Of a DNA stretch of 46,362 bases, positions 8,065 through 17,457 are shown in pieces; position 1 is the stretch's first letter, and every line of letters starts with the position of its first letter. Both the position numbers and the translations under genes were made by a program. The notes beneath the pieces are model-generated. The model was not told the DNA's origin. It ran no database searches and saw only the letters and a list, made by a program, of their open reading frames with translations. Source of the stretch: Muribaculaceae bacterium (GTDB lineage Bacteria > Bacteroidota > Bacteroidia > Bacteroidales > Muribaculaceae); contig JAIECF010000252.1 in assembly GCA_029068655.1 (NCBI GenBank), positions 1 through 46,362 of the forward strand, written 5' to 3'.

Positions 8065-9936
8065 ATGAAATTCCAAAATATGAAAATTTCCAAATTTATA
8101 TTAATGATGGCTCTGGCTGCCTCGACCGCCGGTGTGACTTCCTGCACCGACTATCTCGACAAGGCGCCTGAAAGCGATATCGACGAGTCGGTTCCATATC
8201 AGAACTTCCGAAATTTCCAGGGATTCGTGGAGGAGATGTATGATTGTATGCCCGTGGTTTCGAACAACGAGTACCATACTACCTTCAACTATGGGGAGGA
8301 AGACTACTGGGAACCGCAGGAGACGCGCCTCTTCGCCCGCAGCCTCGACTATGGTGACTACTGGGGATTCACCACCTGCTATTATTCATATCCCAATACC
8401 TATTGGAACGATCCGAACAACCGTCGTCGCTACAGAGCAAATATCTGGGCTAACGCGTGGTATGCAATCAGAAAGTGCAATATCGGTATCTCCAAGCTCG
8501 ACCAGCTTGTTGACGCATCTCAGGAGGAACGCAACCTTATCGAAGGTCAGCTTTATTTCTTCCGTGCATTCTATCATTATATGGTCATGGAATGGTGGGG
8601 AGGTCTCCCATATATCGATTATGCCATAGGTCCTGACGAGACTATCGATCTTCCAAGGGAGACATGGCAGGTTTGTGCCGACAAGTGCGCCGCAGACTTC
8701 CAGAAGGCAGCCGACCTTCTCCCTGTTGACTGGGATACCACTGCAGCAGGCAAGGTGACTCTCGGCAATAACAACATGCGTGCAAACAAGATCATGGCCC
8801 TCGCCTACAAGGGTAAGGTTCTTCTTTGGGCTGGCAGTCCTCTGATGAACTGGGATTCCCACGAGCGCAACAACGCATATGCCGTCTATGACGAGGCTTA
8901 TTGCAAGCAGGCTGCCGACGCACTCGGACAGGCACTGAAAATAACCGAGGAGACCGGAAGATACAAGCTTCTACCGATCGACCAGTTTAATGACATCACG
9001 CTCGTATTCAACTCCAAGGCGCTTCCCGGCGGTACGGAGACTATCCTGCAGGAGAACATGCGCGACTACGGCGGCCGCTGGAGCTGGAACATGAATACGG
9101 ACTTCCGTCCGCAGACACATATCGCCGCAGGCATCAAGTGCTGGCCTACCGCCAACTATTCCAATTATTTCGGTATGGCAAACGGCTATCCAATCGAGGA
9201 TTCGGCTGTCAAGGACAAGGAATCGGGCTACGATCCGGAATATCCCTGGAGCAACCGCGACCCACGTTTCTATAAAACGTACGTGTTCGACGGAGAATTC
9301 TGCGGAACAGGCGGTCAGGGTCTTGAAGCTACGCTTTACACAGGTGGCGCCGACCGCGAGGGGGCAAATCCTCAGAAGGGTTGCTACACCGGCCTGATGA
9401 ACGCGAAGCTTTGCCTTAAGTCCTGCCACAATGGCAACGTGCGCGACCAGTGGGCATGCATCATCTCTCTTATGAGACTTGCCGACGTATATCTTCTCTA
9501 TTCAGAAGCTACAGCGGTAGGCTACGGCGTGAAGCAGGCAGCTCCCGGCTACGGCAAGACTGCTGAAGATGCCATCAATGTAGTGAGAGACCGTGCCGGA
9601 GTGGCACACGTGCTTTCGAAGTTCACAGATACTAAAGACAACTTCCTGAGCGAGATCCGTCGCGAACGCGCCGTAGAGCTCGCATTCGAGGGAATGCGTT
9701 TCCACGACCTCCGCCGCTGGATGCTCATCACCCAGCGTCCTTACACGCTGAAGACCGGCTTCCAGTTTGACCGTGGTCCCGGCTTCACTCAGGGATCAAC
9801 CGAGAATCAGGTGCTCAACCTTCGTGAAGAGGTATTGCGCGAGCGTAATTTCACAAGCCGTCACTACTGGTTGCCGCTTCCTAACAAGAACGATACATAT
9901 CTCTACGAGGGATTTGAGCAGAACCCGGGATGGTAA
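8065..9936 (+). CDS. SusD/RagB-type surface glycan-binding lipoprotein, partner of the first SusC
   Basis: Caps the SusC barrel and binds the glycan at the cell surface. The 623-residue protein begins with a lipoprotein signal ending in GVTSC (Cys27). It has the TPR-rich SusD fold, seen as helical segments such as LIEGQLYFFRAFYHYMVMEW (about 159-178), and the usual C-terminal RRERAVELAFEGMRFHDLRRW motif region (about 533-553). A second in-frame ATG at 8080 would give a more usual signal peptide (MKISKFILM...), so the start may lie 15 bases further on. It is cotranscribed with both susC genes and corresponds to XusB by position. Confidence 0.95.
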   Translation: MKFQNMKISKFILMMALAASTAGVTSCTDYLDKAPESDIDESVPYQNFRNFQGFVEEMYDCMPVVSNNEYHTTFNYGEEDYWEPQETRLFARSLDYGDYWGFTTCYYSYPNTYWNDPNNRRRYRANIWANAWYAIRKCNIGISKLDQLVDASQEERNLIEGQLYFFRAFYHYMVMEWWGGLPYIDYAIGPDETIDLPRETWQVCADKCAADFQKAADLLPVDWDTTAAGKVTLGNNNMRANKIMALAYKGKVLLWAGSPLMNWDSHERNNAYAVYDEAYCKQAADALGQALKITEETGRYKLLPIDQFNDITLVFNSKALPGGTETILQENMRDYGGRWSWNMNTDFRPQTHIAAGIKCWPTANYSNYFGMANGYPIEDSAVKDKESGYDPEYPWSNRDPRFYKTYVFDGEFCGTGGQGLEATLYTGGADREGANPQKGCYTGLMNAKLCLKSCHNGNVRDQWACIISLMRLADVYLLYSEATAVGYGVKQAAPGYGKTAEDAINVVRDRAGVAHVLSKFTDTKDNFLSEIRRERAVELAFEGMRFHDLRRWMLITQRPYTLKTGFQFDRGPGFTQGSTENQVLNLREEVLRERNFTSRHYWLPLPNKNDTYLYEGFEQNPGW

Positions 9937-9969
9937 AATTTTCGTCTCACACTTTTACAAGAAACAACA

Positions 9970-12792
9970 ATGAACACAAAACTTCATATAGGTTTTACGG
10001 CTCTCGCGCTGACGCTCTGTGGTACTCCCGCATGGGCGCAGGCTGAAGAGCAGGACAGCCTGGTAAATATTGCTTTCGGTAAGATCGACAAGAGAGACGT
10101 GATTTCTGCCGCCTCGTTTGTCAATATCAACGATCTAAGCAAAAAGACCGCCAACAACGCCCCGCTTGCCGATGTGGCGTCGCTGGTAGGCGGCTACAAC
10201 GGCAGCATCTGGGGACAGGGACCTCTGATCCTCGTAGACGGTGTGCCGCGTGACGCATCGCTCGTAAAGGCTTCAGAGGTTGAGAGCGTGTCTATTCTCA
10301 AAGACGCTACCGCTGTGGCCCTCTACGGCAGCAAAGGAGCCAAGGGTGTGGTCCTTATCACCACCAAGAGAGGCAAGGAGGCACCGATGAAGATCGATGT
10401 GCGCGCAAATGTTGGCGCTATGCTCCCCAAATCTTATCCGAAGTATCTTGATGCCGCTACCTACATGAGCCTTTACAATGAGGCTTGTGTCAACGACGGA
10501 CGTACTCCCCTTTACGACCAGTCTACCATCTACAATACCGCGATGGGCACGAATCCCTACCGTTACCCGGACATCGATTTCTATTCATCCGACTATCTGC
10601 GCAGCTTCGTGACAACCACTGATATCACCGGTGAGGTATATGGCGGAACCGAGAGAACTAAGTATTATCTGAACCTCGGTGTAGACTATACCAACAACCT
10701 GATCAAATACGGGGAGCACAGCAAGTCGAACTCATTCAACTTCAATGTGCGCGGCAACGTAGACATGACGATAGCCCGGTGGCTGACCGCTACCACGAAC
10801 GCTGCCATCATCGTCAATGACAATACAAGCGGACGCGGTGACTTCTGGGGTGGCGCTTCAAGCCTCCGTCCCAACTGGTTCTCGCCATGGCTGCCCGTCA
10901 GTATGATGGATCCCAACAATGCGACGATCCAGGACTACATCAACACCAGCACCCATCTCATCGACGGTCAGTATCTTCTTGGAGGTACGACTTCCGACCA
11001 GACTAATGCCTTCTCTGAGGCGCTGGCTGCCGGATATACCCGTCAGAAATACCGCAAGTTTCTTTTCGACCTTACTTTGAATGCGGATCTCTCCGGTCTT
11101 ACTAAAGGCCTTTCATTCAAAGGAGCCTTCAGCGTCGACTACAATGCTCACTATTCAGAGGCATATGCACTCGGATACGCCGTATATCAGCCTACATGGG
11201 GAAATATCAACGGACAGGACATGATCATCGGTCTGAATAAGATCAACGAGGACAAGTCTTCTACCACCGAGTATGTAGGGCAGTCGACCTACCACCAGAC
11301 TATGATGGGAACCCTTCAGTTTGATTATGCCCGCTCCTTCGCCGACTACCATAATGTCAACGCAACATTGGTAGGCTGGGGTTATCAGCAGAATTTCTCC
11401 TCCGACGAAAACCATAATATCGAAGGTGGTGACGGAGACGGCTACCATCGTCCGAGCAATGTCAATGCCGGCCTGAGGGTGGATTACAACTACAAGCATC
11501 GCTATTATGTAGATCTCACCGGTACGGTAGTCCACTCTTCCAAGCTTCCGGAGGGTAAACGCAACGCATTCTCGCCGGCGGTATCTGTGGCATGGAATCT
11601 CGCCAACGAGAATTTTATGGAGGGTTCACGCAACTGGCTCGACAACCTCAAGATCATGGGTTCATATGCCAACCTCCATCAGGATATAGATATCAGCAAC
11701 TGGTATCTGTATAAGGCAGACTATCAGTTTAATCCCGGCAGTGGATGGTACACATGGTATGACGGTGCATCCGGACATGGAGGTGCCACTTCCACTTCCA
11801 AGCGCGGCGCCAACGACGAGCTGACTTTCATCACGCGCAAGGAATTCCGTGTAGGTCTTGACGCCTCGCTTCTCAACGGAATGATCAATGTGAACGCCAA
11901 CTGGTTCAACCAGACCACAAACGGTCTGCTTACACAGGGTGCGAGCACTCTCTATCCTTCGTTCTACAATTCAGGTACCGGTAACTTCCTGCCTTATATA
12001 AACTATAATAAGGATGAGCGTACAGGTGTGGATTACACTGTCAATATCAACAAAGGTTTCGGCGACTGGGATTTCACGCTTGGATTGGTAGGAATGGTCT
12101 ATAATTCGAAGGCCAAGCTCCGCGACGAGGTATGGGAGGAAGATTATCTTTACCGTCAGGGTCATTCCCTCGAAACCAGCTGGGGATATGTATGTGAAGG
12201 TTATTTCCAGTCTGAGGCTGAGATTGCTTCTGCTCCTAAACAGTCTTTCGGCGGCACGGTTCGTCCGGGCGACCTAAAGTACAAAGATATCAATGGCGAC
12301 AATGTAATTGACTCTAAAGACCAGATCGATCTCAAGACCAACAATCCTTACTACTACGGAGTTAACTTTACAGCCAAATATAAGGGTTTCACCCTCTATC
12401 TTTCCGGTACTGGTACGACCGGCGGTAAGTTCTTCAAGAACAATTCCTACTACTGGCTGCGCGGTACAAGCAAATTTTCTGAGGTCGCTCTCGGACGCTG
12501 GACTTCAGAGACAGCTGAGACAGCCACGTTCCCACGCCTGACAACAGAGAACGGCGACAACAACTATCAGAACTCCACCTACTGGATGGCCGACTGGAAG
12601 TATTTCAGTCTCAACAACCTGCAGTTGACCTACGACATCAAGTCCCTCGGTAAGTGCTTCATCAAGGGCATAAGCGTATACGCCGGAGCCTACAACCTGT
12701 TCACTATCTCTAAAGAACGTGAATACATGGAAAGAAGCCTCTCCGGACCTCAGTACCGTACCATCTACATAGGTTGCAAACTTAACATGTAA
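9970..12792 (+). CDS. Second SusC-like TonB-dependent transporter, lacking the N-terminal regulatory domain
   Basis: At 940 residues this protein is about 100 shorter than the first SusC. After the signal peptide (about 1-23, ending WAQA) it goes directly to a TonB-box-like stretch (DSLVNIAFGKIDKRD) and then to a shortened plug. The usual carboxypeptidase-regulatory-like domain is absent, and so is about 30 residues of plug before PLILVDGVPRD. The barrel is full length and ends in YIGCKLNM. The motifs SILKDATAVALYG and VLITTKRGKEA are kept. It lies 33 bp after the first susD and 14 bp before the second. In tandem susCD clusters for xylan, the second SusC (XusC) sits here. It is probably a functional transporter of a different oligosaccharide size. 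Confidence 0.93.
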   Translation: MNTKLHIGFTALALTLCGTPAWAQAEEQDSLVNIAFGKIDKRDVISAASFVNINDLSKKTANNAPLADVASLVGGYNGSIWGQGPLILVDGVPRDASLVKASEVESVSILKDATAVALYGSKGAKGVVLITTKRGKEAPMKIDVRANVGAMLPKSYPKYLDAATYMSLYNEACVNDGRTPLYDQSTIYNTAMGTNPYRYPDIDFYSSDYLRSFVTTTDITGEVYGGTERTKYYLNLGVDYTNNLIKYGEHSKSNSFNFNVRGNVDMTIARWLTATTNAAIIVNDNTSGRGDFWGGASSLRPNWFSPWLPVSMMDPNNATIQDYINTSTHLIDGQYLLGGTTSDQTNAFSEALAAGYTRQKYRKFLFDLTLNADLSGLTKGLSFKGAFSVDYNAHYSEAYALGYAVYQPTWGNINGQDMIIGLNKINEDKSSTTEYVGQSTYHQTMMGTLQFDYARSFADYHNVNATLVGWGYQQNFSSDENHNIEGGDGDGYHRPSNVNAGLRVDYNYKHRYYVDLTGTVVHSSKLPEGKRNAFSPAVSVAWNLANENFMEGSRNWLDNLKIMGSYANLHQDIDISNWYLYKADYQFNPGSGWYTWYDGASGHGGATSTSKRGANDELTFITRKEFRVGLDASLLNGMINVNANWFNQTTNGLLTQGASTLYPSFYNSGTGNFLPYINYNKDERTGVDYTVNINKGFGDWDFTLGLVGMVYNSKAKLRDEVWEEDYLYRQGHSLETSWGYVCEGYFQSEAEIASAPKQSFGGTVRPGDLKYKDINGDNVIDSKDQIDLKTNNPYYYGVNFTAKYKGFTLYLSGTGTTGGKFFKNNSYYWLRGTSKFSEVALGRWTSETAETATFPRLTTENGDNNYQNSTYWMADWKYFSLNNLQLTYDIKSLGKCFIKGISVYAGAYNLFTISKEREYMERSLSGPQYRTIYIGCKLNM

Positions 12793-12806
12793 TTATCTGA
12801 AGTAGT

Positions 12807-14564
12807 ATGAAAAAACTATTATATGCATTTTTGGCTGTAGCGTCGATCGGACTCGTAAGCTGCGACGATATGTTTGATCCGGCCAAGCAAAACTTCAAGG
12901 ATCTTGGCCAGATGGAGACCGAGCCGGACTTCGCGATGGGATTCCTGACAAGGGCCTACAGTTCGCTCTCAGGCTATTACACAAATACAGAGTATGCCAC
13001 TGATAATGCCGTTGTGAACGACAACGGTGACGCATTCCGTAATATGGCTACCGGCGGCTGGACAGCATCTTCATGGACCGGCATCAACGAGTGGAGTGGC
13101 GCCTATACAGGCATACAGTATATCAACCAGTTCCTTTCCAAGATAGATGATGTGGAATGGAGCGCTGATCCGGAACGCTCTAAGATGGTGGCGTTGCGTC
13201 TTCAAGGGGAGGCCTATTGTCTACGTGGAATTCTTCACTATCAGCTTCTCAAGGCACACTCAGGATATAACGTGGCCGGCGAGTTGCTTGGCGTACCTTA
13301 TCTTGAAAGCTATCTCGGTGCCAATGATGATATCAATGCGGCGATGACCCGCCCTTCTTTCAAGGAATGTGTAGAGAAAATCAAGGGTGATCTGAATAAA
13401 GCTATCGAGATTTTACCGCTTGATTATGAGGATGTCGCTGAGGTTCCAGCCAAGTATCAGCAATATACAAAGGACATAGCCATCTACAATCGAGCTATGG
13501 GTGAAAGTTTCCGTCTGCTCGCAAGCGGACGTATAGCGCAGGCTTATCTTTCGCGTCTCACGCTGCTTGCCGCGAGTGACGGATTCGGAAACACCGCTTC
13601 TTGGGGTGACGCGGCCAAGGCTGCAGCTGACCTGCTTAAGGAAAATAACGGCGTGGACGGAGTGAAGGTAGGTTCTTATGAATATTATACCGGAACTTAT
13701 GCCGACAAACTCAAGGAGGGCGTGAATCCGGGTGAAATTATCTGGCGTGAGAACGTAGCTGACAACAATGGTACGGAGAAAGACAATCTTCCTCCCTCGC
13801 TCAACGGCAACGGACGCATGAACCCTTCACAGAATCTTGTGGACGCCTTCCCGATGGCGAGCGGCTACCCGATCTCAGTTGACGCTGATTATAACGCGGC
13901 AGATCCTTATGCCAACCGCGACCCTCGCTTCTACGCTTATATCATCTACAACGGTAGCACGAAGATAGGTGTGAACAATGCTACTGTCTCCACGGTAGCC
14001 GGTTCCGGCGACGGCATAGGTGGTGTGGAGCAGCGTGCGTCACGCACAGGCTACTACATGAAGAAGCGTCTCCGCATGGATGTGAACTGTACTCCGGGTT
14101 CCGAGACTAATAAGGCTCACTATACTCCCCGCATACGCTACACTGAGATCTACCTCAACTACGCTGAGGCGGCCAACGAGGCATATGGCCCCAAGGCTGA
14201 CGGCGGCAATGGATTCTCCGCCTACGACGTGATCAAGGCTATCCGTCAGCGTGCCGGCTTAGGCAATGCCGACGGCGACGGATATCTTGAGGAGTGCGCC
14301 GCTTCCAAGGAGAAGATGCGCGAGCTCATCCGCAACGAGCGTCGCATCGAGCTTTGCTTCGAGAACTCACGCTTCTGGGACCTCCGCCGCTGGAAACTTA
14401 ACCTTAACGAGACCGTGAAGGGTATAGACTGGCAGGAAGACGGCACATATAAGATCATTGATGTCGAGACCCGAGACTATATGGATTATATGAACTATCC
14501 TCCCATCCCGCAGTCTGAAATCCTTAAATTCAGCAATCTCCAGCAGAACTACGGCTGGCATTAA
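12807..14564 (+). CDS. Second SusD/RagB-type glycan-binding lipoprotein
   Basis: The partner of the second SusC, 585 residues. The lipoprotein signal ends in GLVSC (Cys19). SusD-type helices are visible (for example GEAYCLRGILHYQLLKAHSG, about 134-153), as is the C-terminal family block LIRNERRIELCFENSRFWD (about 514-532). The end, LQQNYGWH, is typical of SusD proteins. Its start follows the second susC by 14 bp, so the two are translated from one message. By position it matches XusD. Confidence 0.94.
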   Translation: MKKLLYAFLAVASIGLVSCDDMFDPAKQNFKDLGQMETEPDFAMGFLTRAYSSLSGYYTNTEYATDNAVVNDNGDAFRNMATGGWTASSWTGINEWSGAYTGIQYINQFLSKIDDVEWSADPERSKMVALRLQGEAYCLRGILHYQLLKAHSGYNVAGELLGVPYLESYLGANDDINAAMTRPSFKECVEKIKGDLNKAIEILPLDYEDVAEVPAKYQQYTKDIAIYNRAMGESFRLLASGRIAQAYLSRLTLLAASDGFGNTASWGDAAKAAADLLKENNGVDGVKVGSYEYYTGTYADKLKEGVNPGEIIWRENVADNNGTEKDNLPPSLNGNGRMNPSQNLVDAFPMASGYPISVDADYNAADPYANRDPRFYAYIIYNGSTKIGVNNATVSTVAGSGDGIGGVEQRASRTGYYMKKRLRMDVNCTPGSETNKAHYTPRIRYTEIYLNYAEAANEAYGPKADGGNGFSAYDVIKAIRQRAGLGNADGDGYLEECAASKEKMRELIRNERRIELCFENSRFWDLRRWKLNLNETVKGIDWQEDGTYKIIDVETRDYMDYMNYPPIPQSEILKFSNLQQNYGWH

Positions 14565-14588
14565 TACTGCAATAATCTGATCAATCTT

Positions 14589-15623
14589 ATGAAACGTAAA
14601 TTTATAATTCCGGCATCTTTAGCTGCCATGGCGCTTTTCACTGCCTGCCATAACGGAGATCAGGAATTCTCCGATTTCGACTACCAGACAGTGTATTTCG
14701 CCAATCAGTATGGAATGCGTACTATAGAGCTTGGTACCGATGAGTTTGTCGACCTTACCGCCGACAACAACCACGAGGTTAATATAGTAGCCACCTGGGG
14801 CGGCGGCTATACTAACAGAAAGAATGTCGTCATTGATTACGTAGTGGATCCATCAATCGTAGAAGAATTCTATTTCAAGGATTCCGACCAGCTCGTGGAG
14901 GTGATGCCTTCCGACTACTATACGATAGAGGAGAACAAGATCCGCATCCCTTCCGGTCAGACGATGGGGGGAGTGAAGGTGCGTCTCACCGACAAGTTCT
15001 TTGCTGACAGAAAGTCTGTCGGAAACTGCTATGTCATTCCCGTACGCATGACAGATGTGGCTGGAGCCGATAGAATTCTCACGGGCACAGCTACAGAGGA
15101 GAATCCGGTGCTCACTAATGACGCCCACTGGTCGGAACAGCCCAAGAATTTCATGCTCTATGGCGTGAAGTTCGTCAATCCATGGCATGGTCAGTATCTC
15201 CGCAGAGGTGTGGACAACGCCACTATCGATGGCCAGACTTCCAAGCTCGTTCGCCACAGCGAGTATGTTGAGAACGATGAAGTGGTCGATCTCTCCACTA
15301 CCGCGTTTAAGGAAGATGTGCTGCCTGTAAAGGTAAAGGATGCCCAGGGAGGTGACCACACAGTTGATGTAGTGCTTACCTTCAGCGATGACAACTCATG
15401 CACACTCTCTTCAGGAAGCGAAGGAGCGGTGGTATCGGGTACAGGTAAGTTTGTGGCGAAGGGTGAGAAACAGAGTCTTGGAGGAAAGGATCGAGATGCA
15501 GTGTATCTTGAGTACACAATGGAGCTTCCCGAGATGAACATGAAGTTCGAGTCGCGCGATACACTCGTAATCCGCACCCGAAATGTCTATGGTGCGCAGG
15601 CTTTCAGCATAGAAAGGAAATAA
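14589..15623 (+). CDS. Surface lipoprotein with BT_3987-like (DUF1735) and DUF5627-type domains, XusE position
   Basis: 344 residues; the lipoprotein signal ends in LFTAC (Cys20). The N-terminal half (about 25-160) looks like the DUF1735/BT_3987 beta-sandwich often found in PUL lipoproteins, with the recurring pattern IRIPSGQTMGGVKVRLTDKF. The C-terminal half (about 190-344) resembles DUF5627. Neither domain has a known enzymatic role; such proteins are regarded as surface glycan-binding proteins. It lies 24 bp after the second susD and 19 bp before the GH10-like lipoprotein. In xylan clusters of Prevotella and Bacteroides the protein in this position is XusE. The domain names are from memory of family patterns and less certain than the overall role. 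Confidence 0.75.
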   Translation: MKRKFIIPASLAAMALFTACHNGDQEFSDFDYQTVYFANQYGMRTIELGTDEFVDLTADNNHEVNIVATWGGGYTNRKNVVIDYVVDPSIVEEFYFKDSDQLVEVMPSDYYTIEENKIRIPSGQTMGGVKVRLTDKFFADRKSVGNCYVIPVRMTDVAGADRILTGTATEENPVLTNDAHWSEQPKNFMLYGVKFVNPWHGQYLRRGVDNATIDGQTSKLVRHSEYVENDEVVDLSTTAFKEDVLPVKVKDAQGGDHTVDVVLTFSDDNSCTLSSGSEGAVVSGTGKFVAKGEKQSLGGKDRDAVYLEYTMELPEMNMKFESRDTLVIRTRNVYGAQAFSIERK

Positions 15624-15642
15624 CCCTCAACATTAGTGAAAT

Positions 15643-17295
15643 ATGAAGAAGATATTTATTTACGCTCTGCCCGCCCTCGCCATGGGAGTAGCATCCTGTG
15701 CCGATGGCTATGAGGGTGATTTCAAGATGGACAAGCCAGAGAGCGTGGAGCATGCCGAGTATCTCGCATCCCTCGGAACCCTCAACAGCGTGATCGACCG
15801 CGCCGCGAATCCCAACTTCAAGCTCGGTCTCGCAGTTTCATCGGCCGACTATGCTTCGCAGGGTCTGACATACAGCGTAGCTGTCACTAATTTCGATTTT
15901 GTGACCGATTACAACACGCTGGCCTACTCGACAATTCTCAACGAGGACGGAGATTTCGTTCTTGTCCCCGTGACAGACATGTTCCTGCAGGATGGACCGA
16001 AGGTAGCTGGCGGAGCGATGCTGGCCTACAATGCTCTTCCTACAGCTCATCTTGAAGAAGTTATCTCCCCGACCTTCATCAAGGGAGACCTCGCTGTGGG
16101 AACCTTCGCATTTGAGGATTTTGACGATGATGAGCTTGGGAAGGAATATACTATGAGCAACGGCAGCGTGGCTGTGGTCTCTGAGAATCCTACTGGTGCC
16201 GAAGGACACGTACTTAAGATCGGCTCGGAGGAAAGCAAGGCAAGAAACAGCTATCCGGTGCTTACCATACCCCTTCCCAACAATATGACTGTAGGTAATG
16301 TGACTTCAGTTGTCTTTGACCTTTATTGCCCTGATGACAAGTCGCAGAAGAGAAATTTCGTAGCTATTGTAAACGATGTTCGTTGCAATTATACAGGAGA
16401 TACTCCTGACAAACGAGGTTGCCCTTTGCAGACATGGATGAACAAGATGGTTCTTGACCTTACCCAGGTAGAGCTTACCGACGATATCAAGAGCGCCACC
16501 GAGATGACTCTTGCATTCGGCCCTAATGTGAATAGCTCATACTATTTCTTAGACAATATTCAGATCGGGTGGACTACAGGCGTTCCCGACAAATATGTTG
16601 ATAAGAATGAAGCGGAGAAGGCTGAAGCTCTCTCAGACAATTTCGGCAGCTGGGCTGACGTCGTGATGGCTTCCTGCGCTCCCTCCATGACTGATTATGT
16701 AGTGCTCGCAAATCCTATGAGCGACAACGCTCCCTATGCGCTTCGCTCTGCTGCATCTGAGACAGTACTGGATGAGGAAGGCAATATTGTCAACGACCTG
16801 TCGGGTATGTTCTTCTTCAACGACTATATGGGCGATAATTACGTAAAGACAGTTACCGATTGTCTGTTGAAATCCTATAAGGCTTCCGAAGGCGCCGGCA
16901 ATCCTAACTTCTTTGTAAGTGAATCAGGACTTCTCGGCAATTCAGCTAAGACGCAGAGCCTCATCAATCAGGTGGCTTCGTGGTCTAATGCAGGAGCGAA
17001 GATCGACGGAATTGCTGTAGTGCTTAATAATCTTGATCCTGCAGCAGTTACTCGTCAGGAGATAACCGATCTGTTTACATCGCTTGCCGGTAGTGGAAAG
17101 CTTGTTCGTCTTGATAATCTGTCAGTTGCCAGCGCAGACGCTGACTTCTACGGATTTGTAGTGTCGGAATATTTCAGACTCATCAAGGCTGAGAACCGTG
17201 CTGGAATCATCTTCTCCTGTATGGGCGATCTTTGGAAGAACAATGCACGTACAGACGCATATGAGGCAATCCTCAATGCCCTGTCTGCTAAATAG
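15643..17295 (+). CDS. Catalytically dead GH10 xylanase-like lipoprotein with inserted carbohydrate-binding module
   Basis: 550 residues with a lipoprotein signal ending in GVASC (Cys19). Residues about 35-145 follow the N-terminal pattern of Bacteroidetes GH10 xylanases (VIDRAANPNFKLGLAVSSAD, then NFDFVTDYNTLAYSTILNEDG). A beta-sandwich of the CBM4/22 type is inserted at about 155-315, as in Bacteroides Xyn10A-like enzymes. The GH10 barrel resumes at about 325-550. Key residues are gone: the GHTLxWH block reads GAMLAYN (124-130), the acid/base block VNEP reads LANP (Glu to Asn357), and the nucleophile block SELDV reads DNLSV (Glu to Asn492). The frame is open throughout, so this is not decay. 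I infer a surface xylan-binding protein derived from an enzyme. It occupies the place of the GH10 xylanase in xus clusters. The GH10 kinship is from pattern reading and should be tested by profile search. Confidence 0.8.
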   Translation: MKKIFIYALPALAMGVASCADGYEGDFKMDKPESVEHAEYLASLGTLNSVIDRAANPNFKLGLAVSSADYASQGLTYSVAVTNFDFVTDYNTLAYSTILNEDGDFVLVPVTDMFLQDGPKVAGGAMLAYNALPTAHLEEVISPTFIKGDLAVGTFAFEDFDDDELGKEYTMSNGSVAVVSENPTGAEGHVLKIGSEESKARNSYPVLTIPLPNNMTVGNVTSVVFDLYCPDDKSQKRNFVAIVNDVRCNYTGDTPDKRGCPLQTWMNKMVLDLTQVELTDDIKSATEMTLAFGPNVNSSYYFLDNIQIGWTTGVPDKYVDKNEAEKAEALSDNFGSWADVVMASCAPSMTDYVVLANPMSDNAPYALRSAASETVLDEEGNIVNDLSGMFFFNDYMGDNYVKTVTDCLLKSYKASEGAGNPNFFVSESGLLGNSAKTQSLINQVASWSNAGAKIDGIAVVLNNLDPAAVTRQEITDLFTSLAGSGKLVRLDNLSVASADADFYGFVVSEYFRLIKAENRAGIIFSCMGDLWKNNARTDAYEAILNALSAK

Positions 17296-17334
17296 AAAAA
17301 ATTATCAGGTCCGAGATCTGATGATTATGACAAA

Positions 17335-17357
17335 ACCCCAGGCTTTAAGCCTGGGGT
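17335..17357 (+). other. Near-perfect hairpin inside the PUL (possible attenuator or processing element)
   Basis: ACCCCAGGCTT and AAGCCTGGGGT form an almost perfect inverted repeat in the 162-bp gap after the GH10-like gene. No T-run follows, so it is not a classical terminator. It may set differential expression of the transporter part and the following secreted proteins, or it may be a REP-like sequence. The rest of the gap (17358-17457) is A/T-rich with no clear promoter. Confidence 0.55.
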
Positions 17358-17457
17358 ACCCTCAAGAAATACTCAGTAGCCTCGGAGAGGTGCTTTGTGA
17401 TAAATAATTTAACAAACCCTAAACAAATAATTTTATTAACCCAAAAAACTTCATGTT

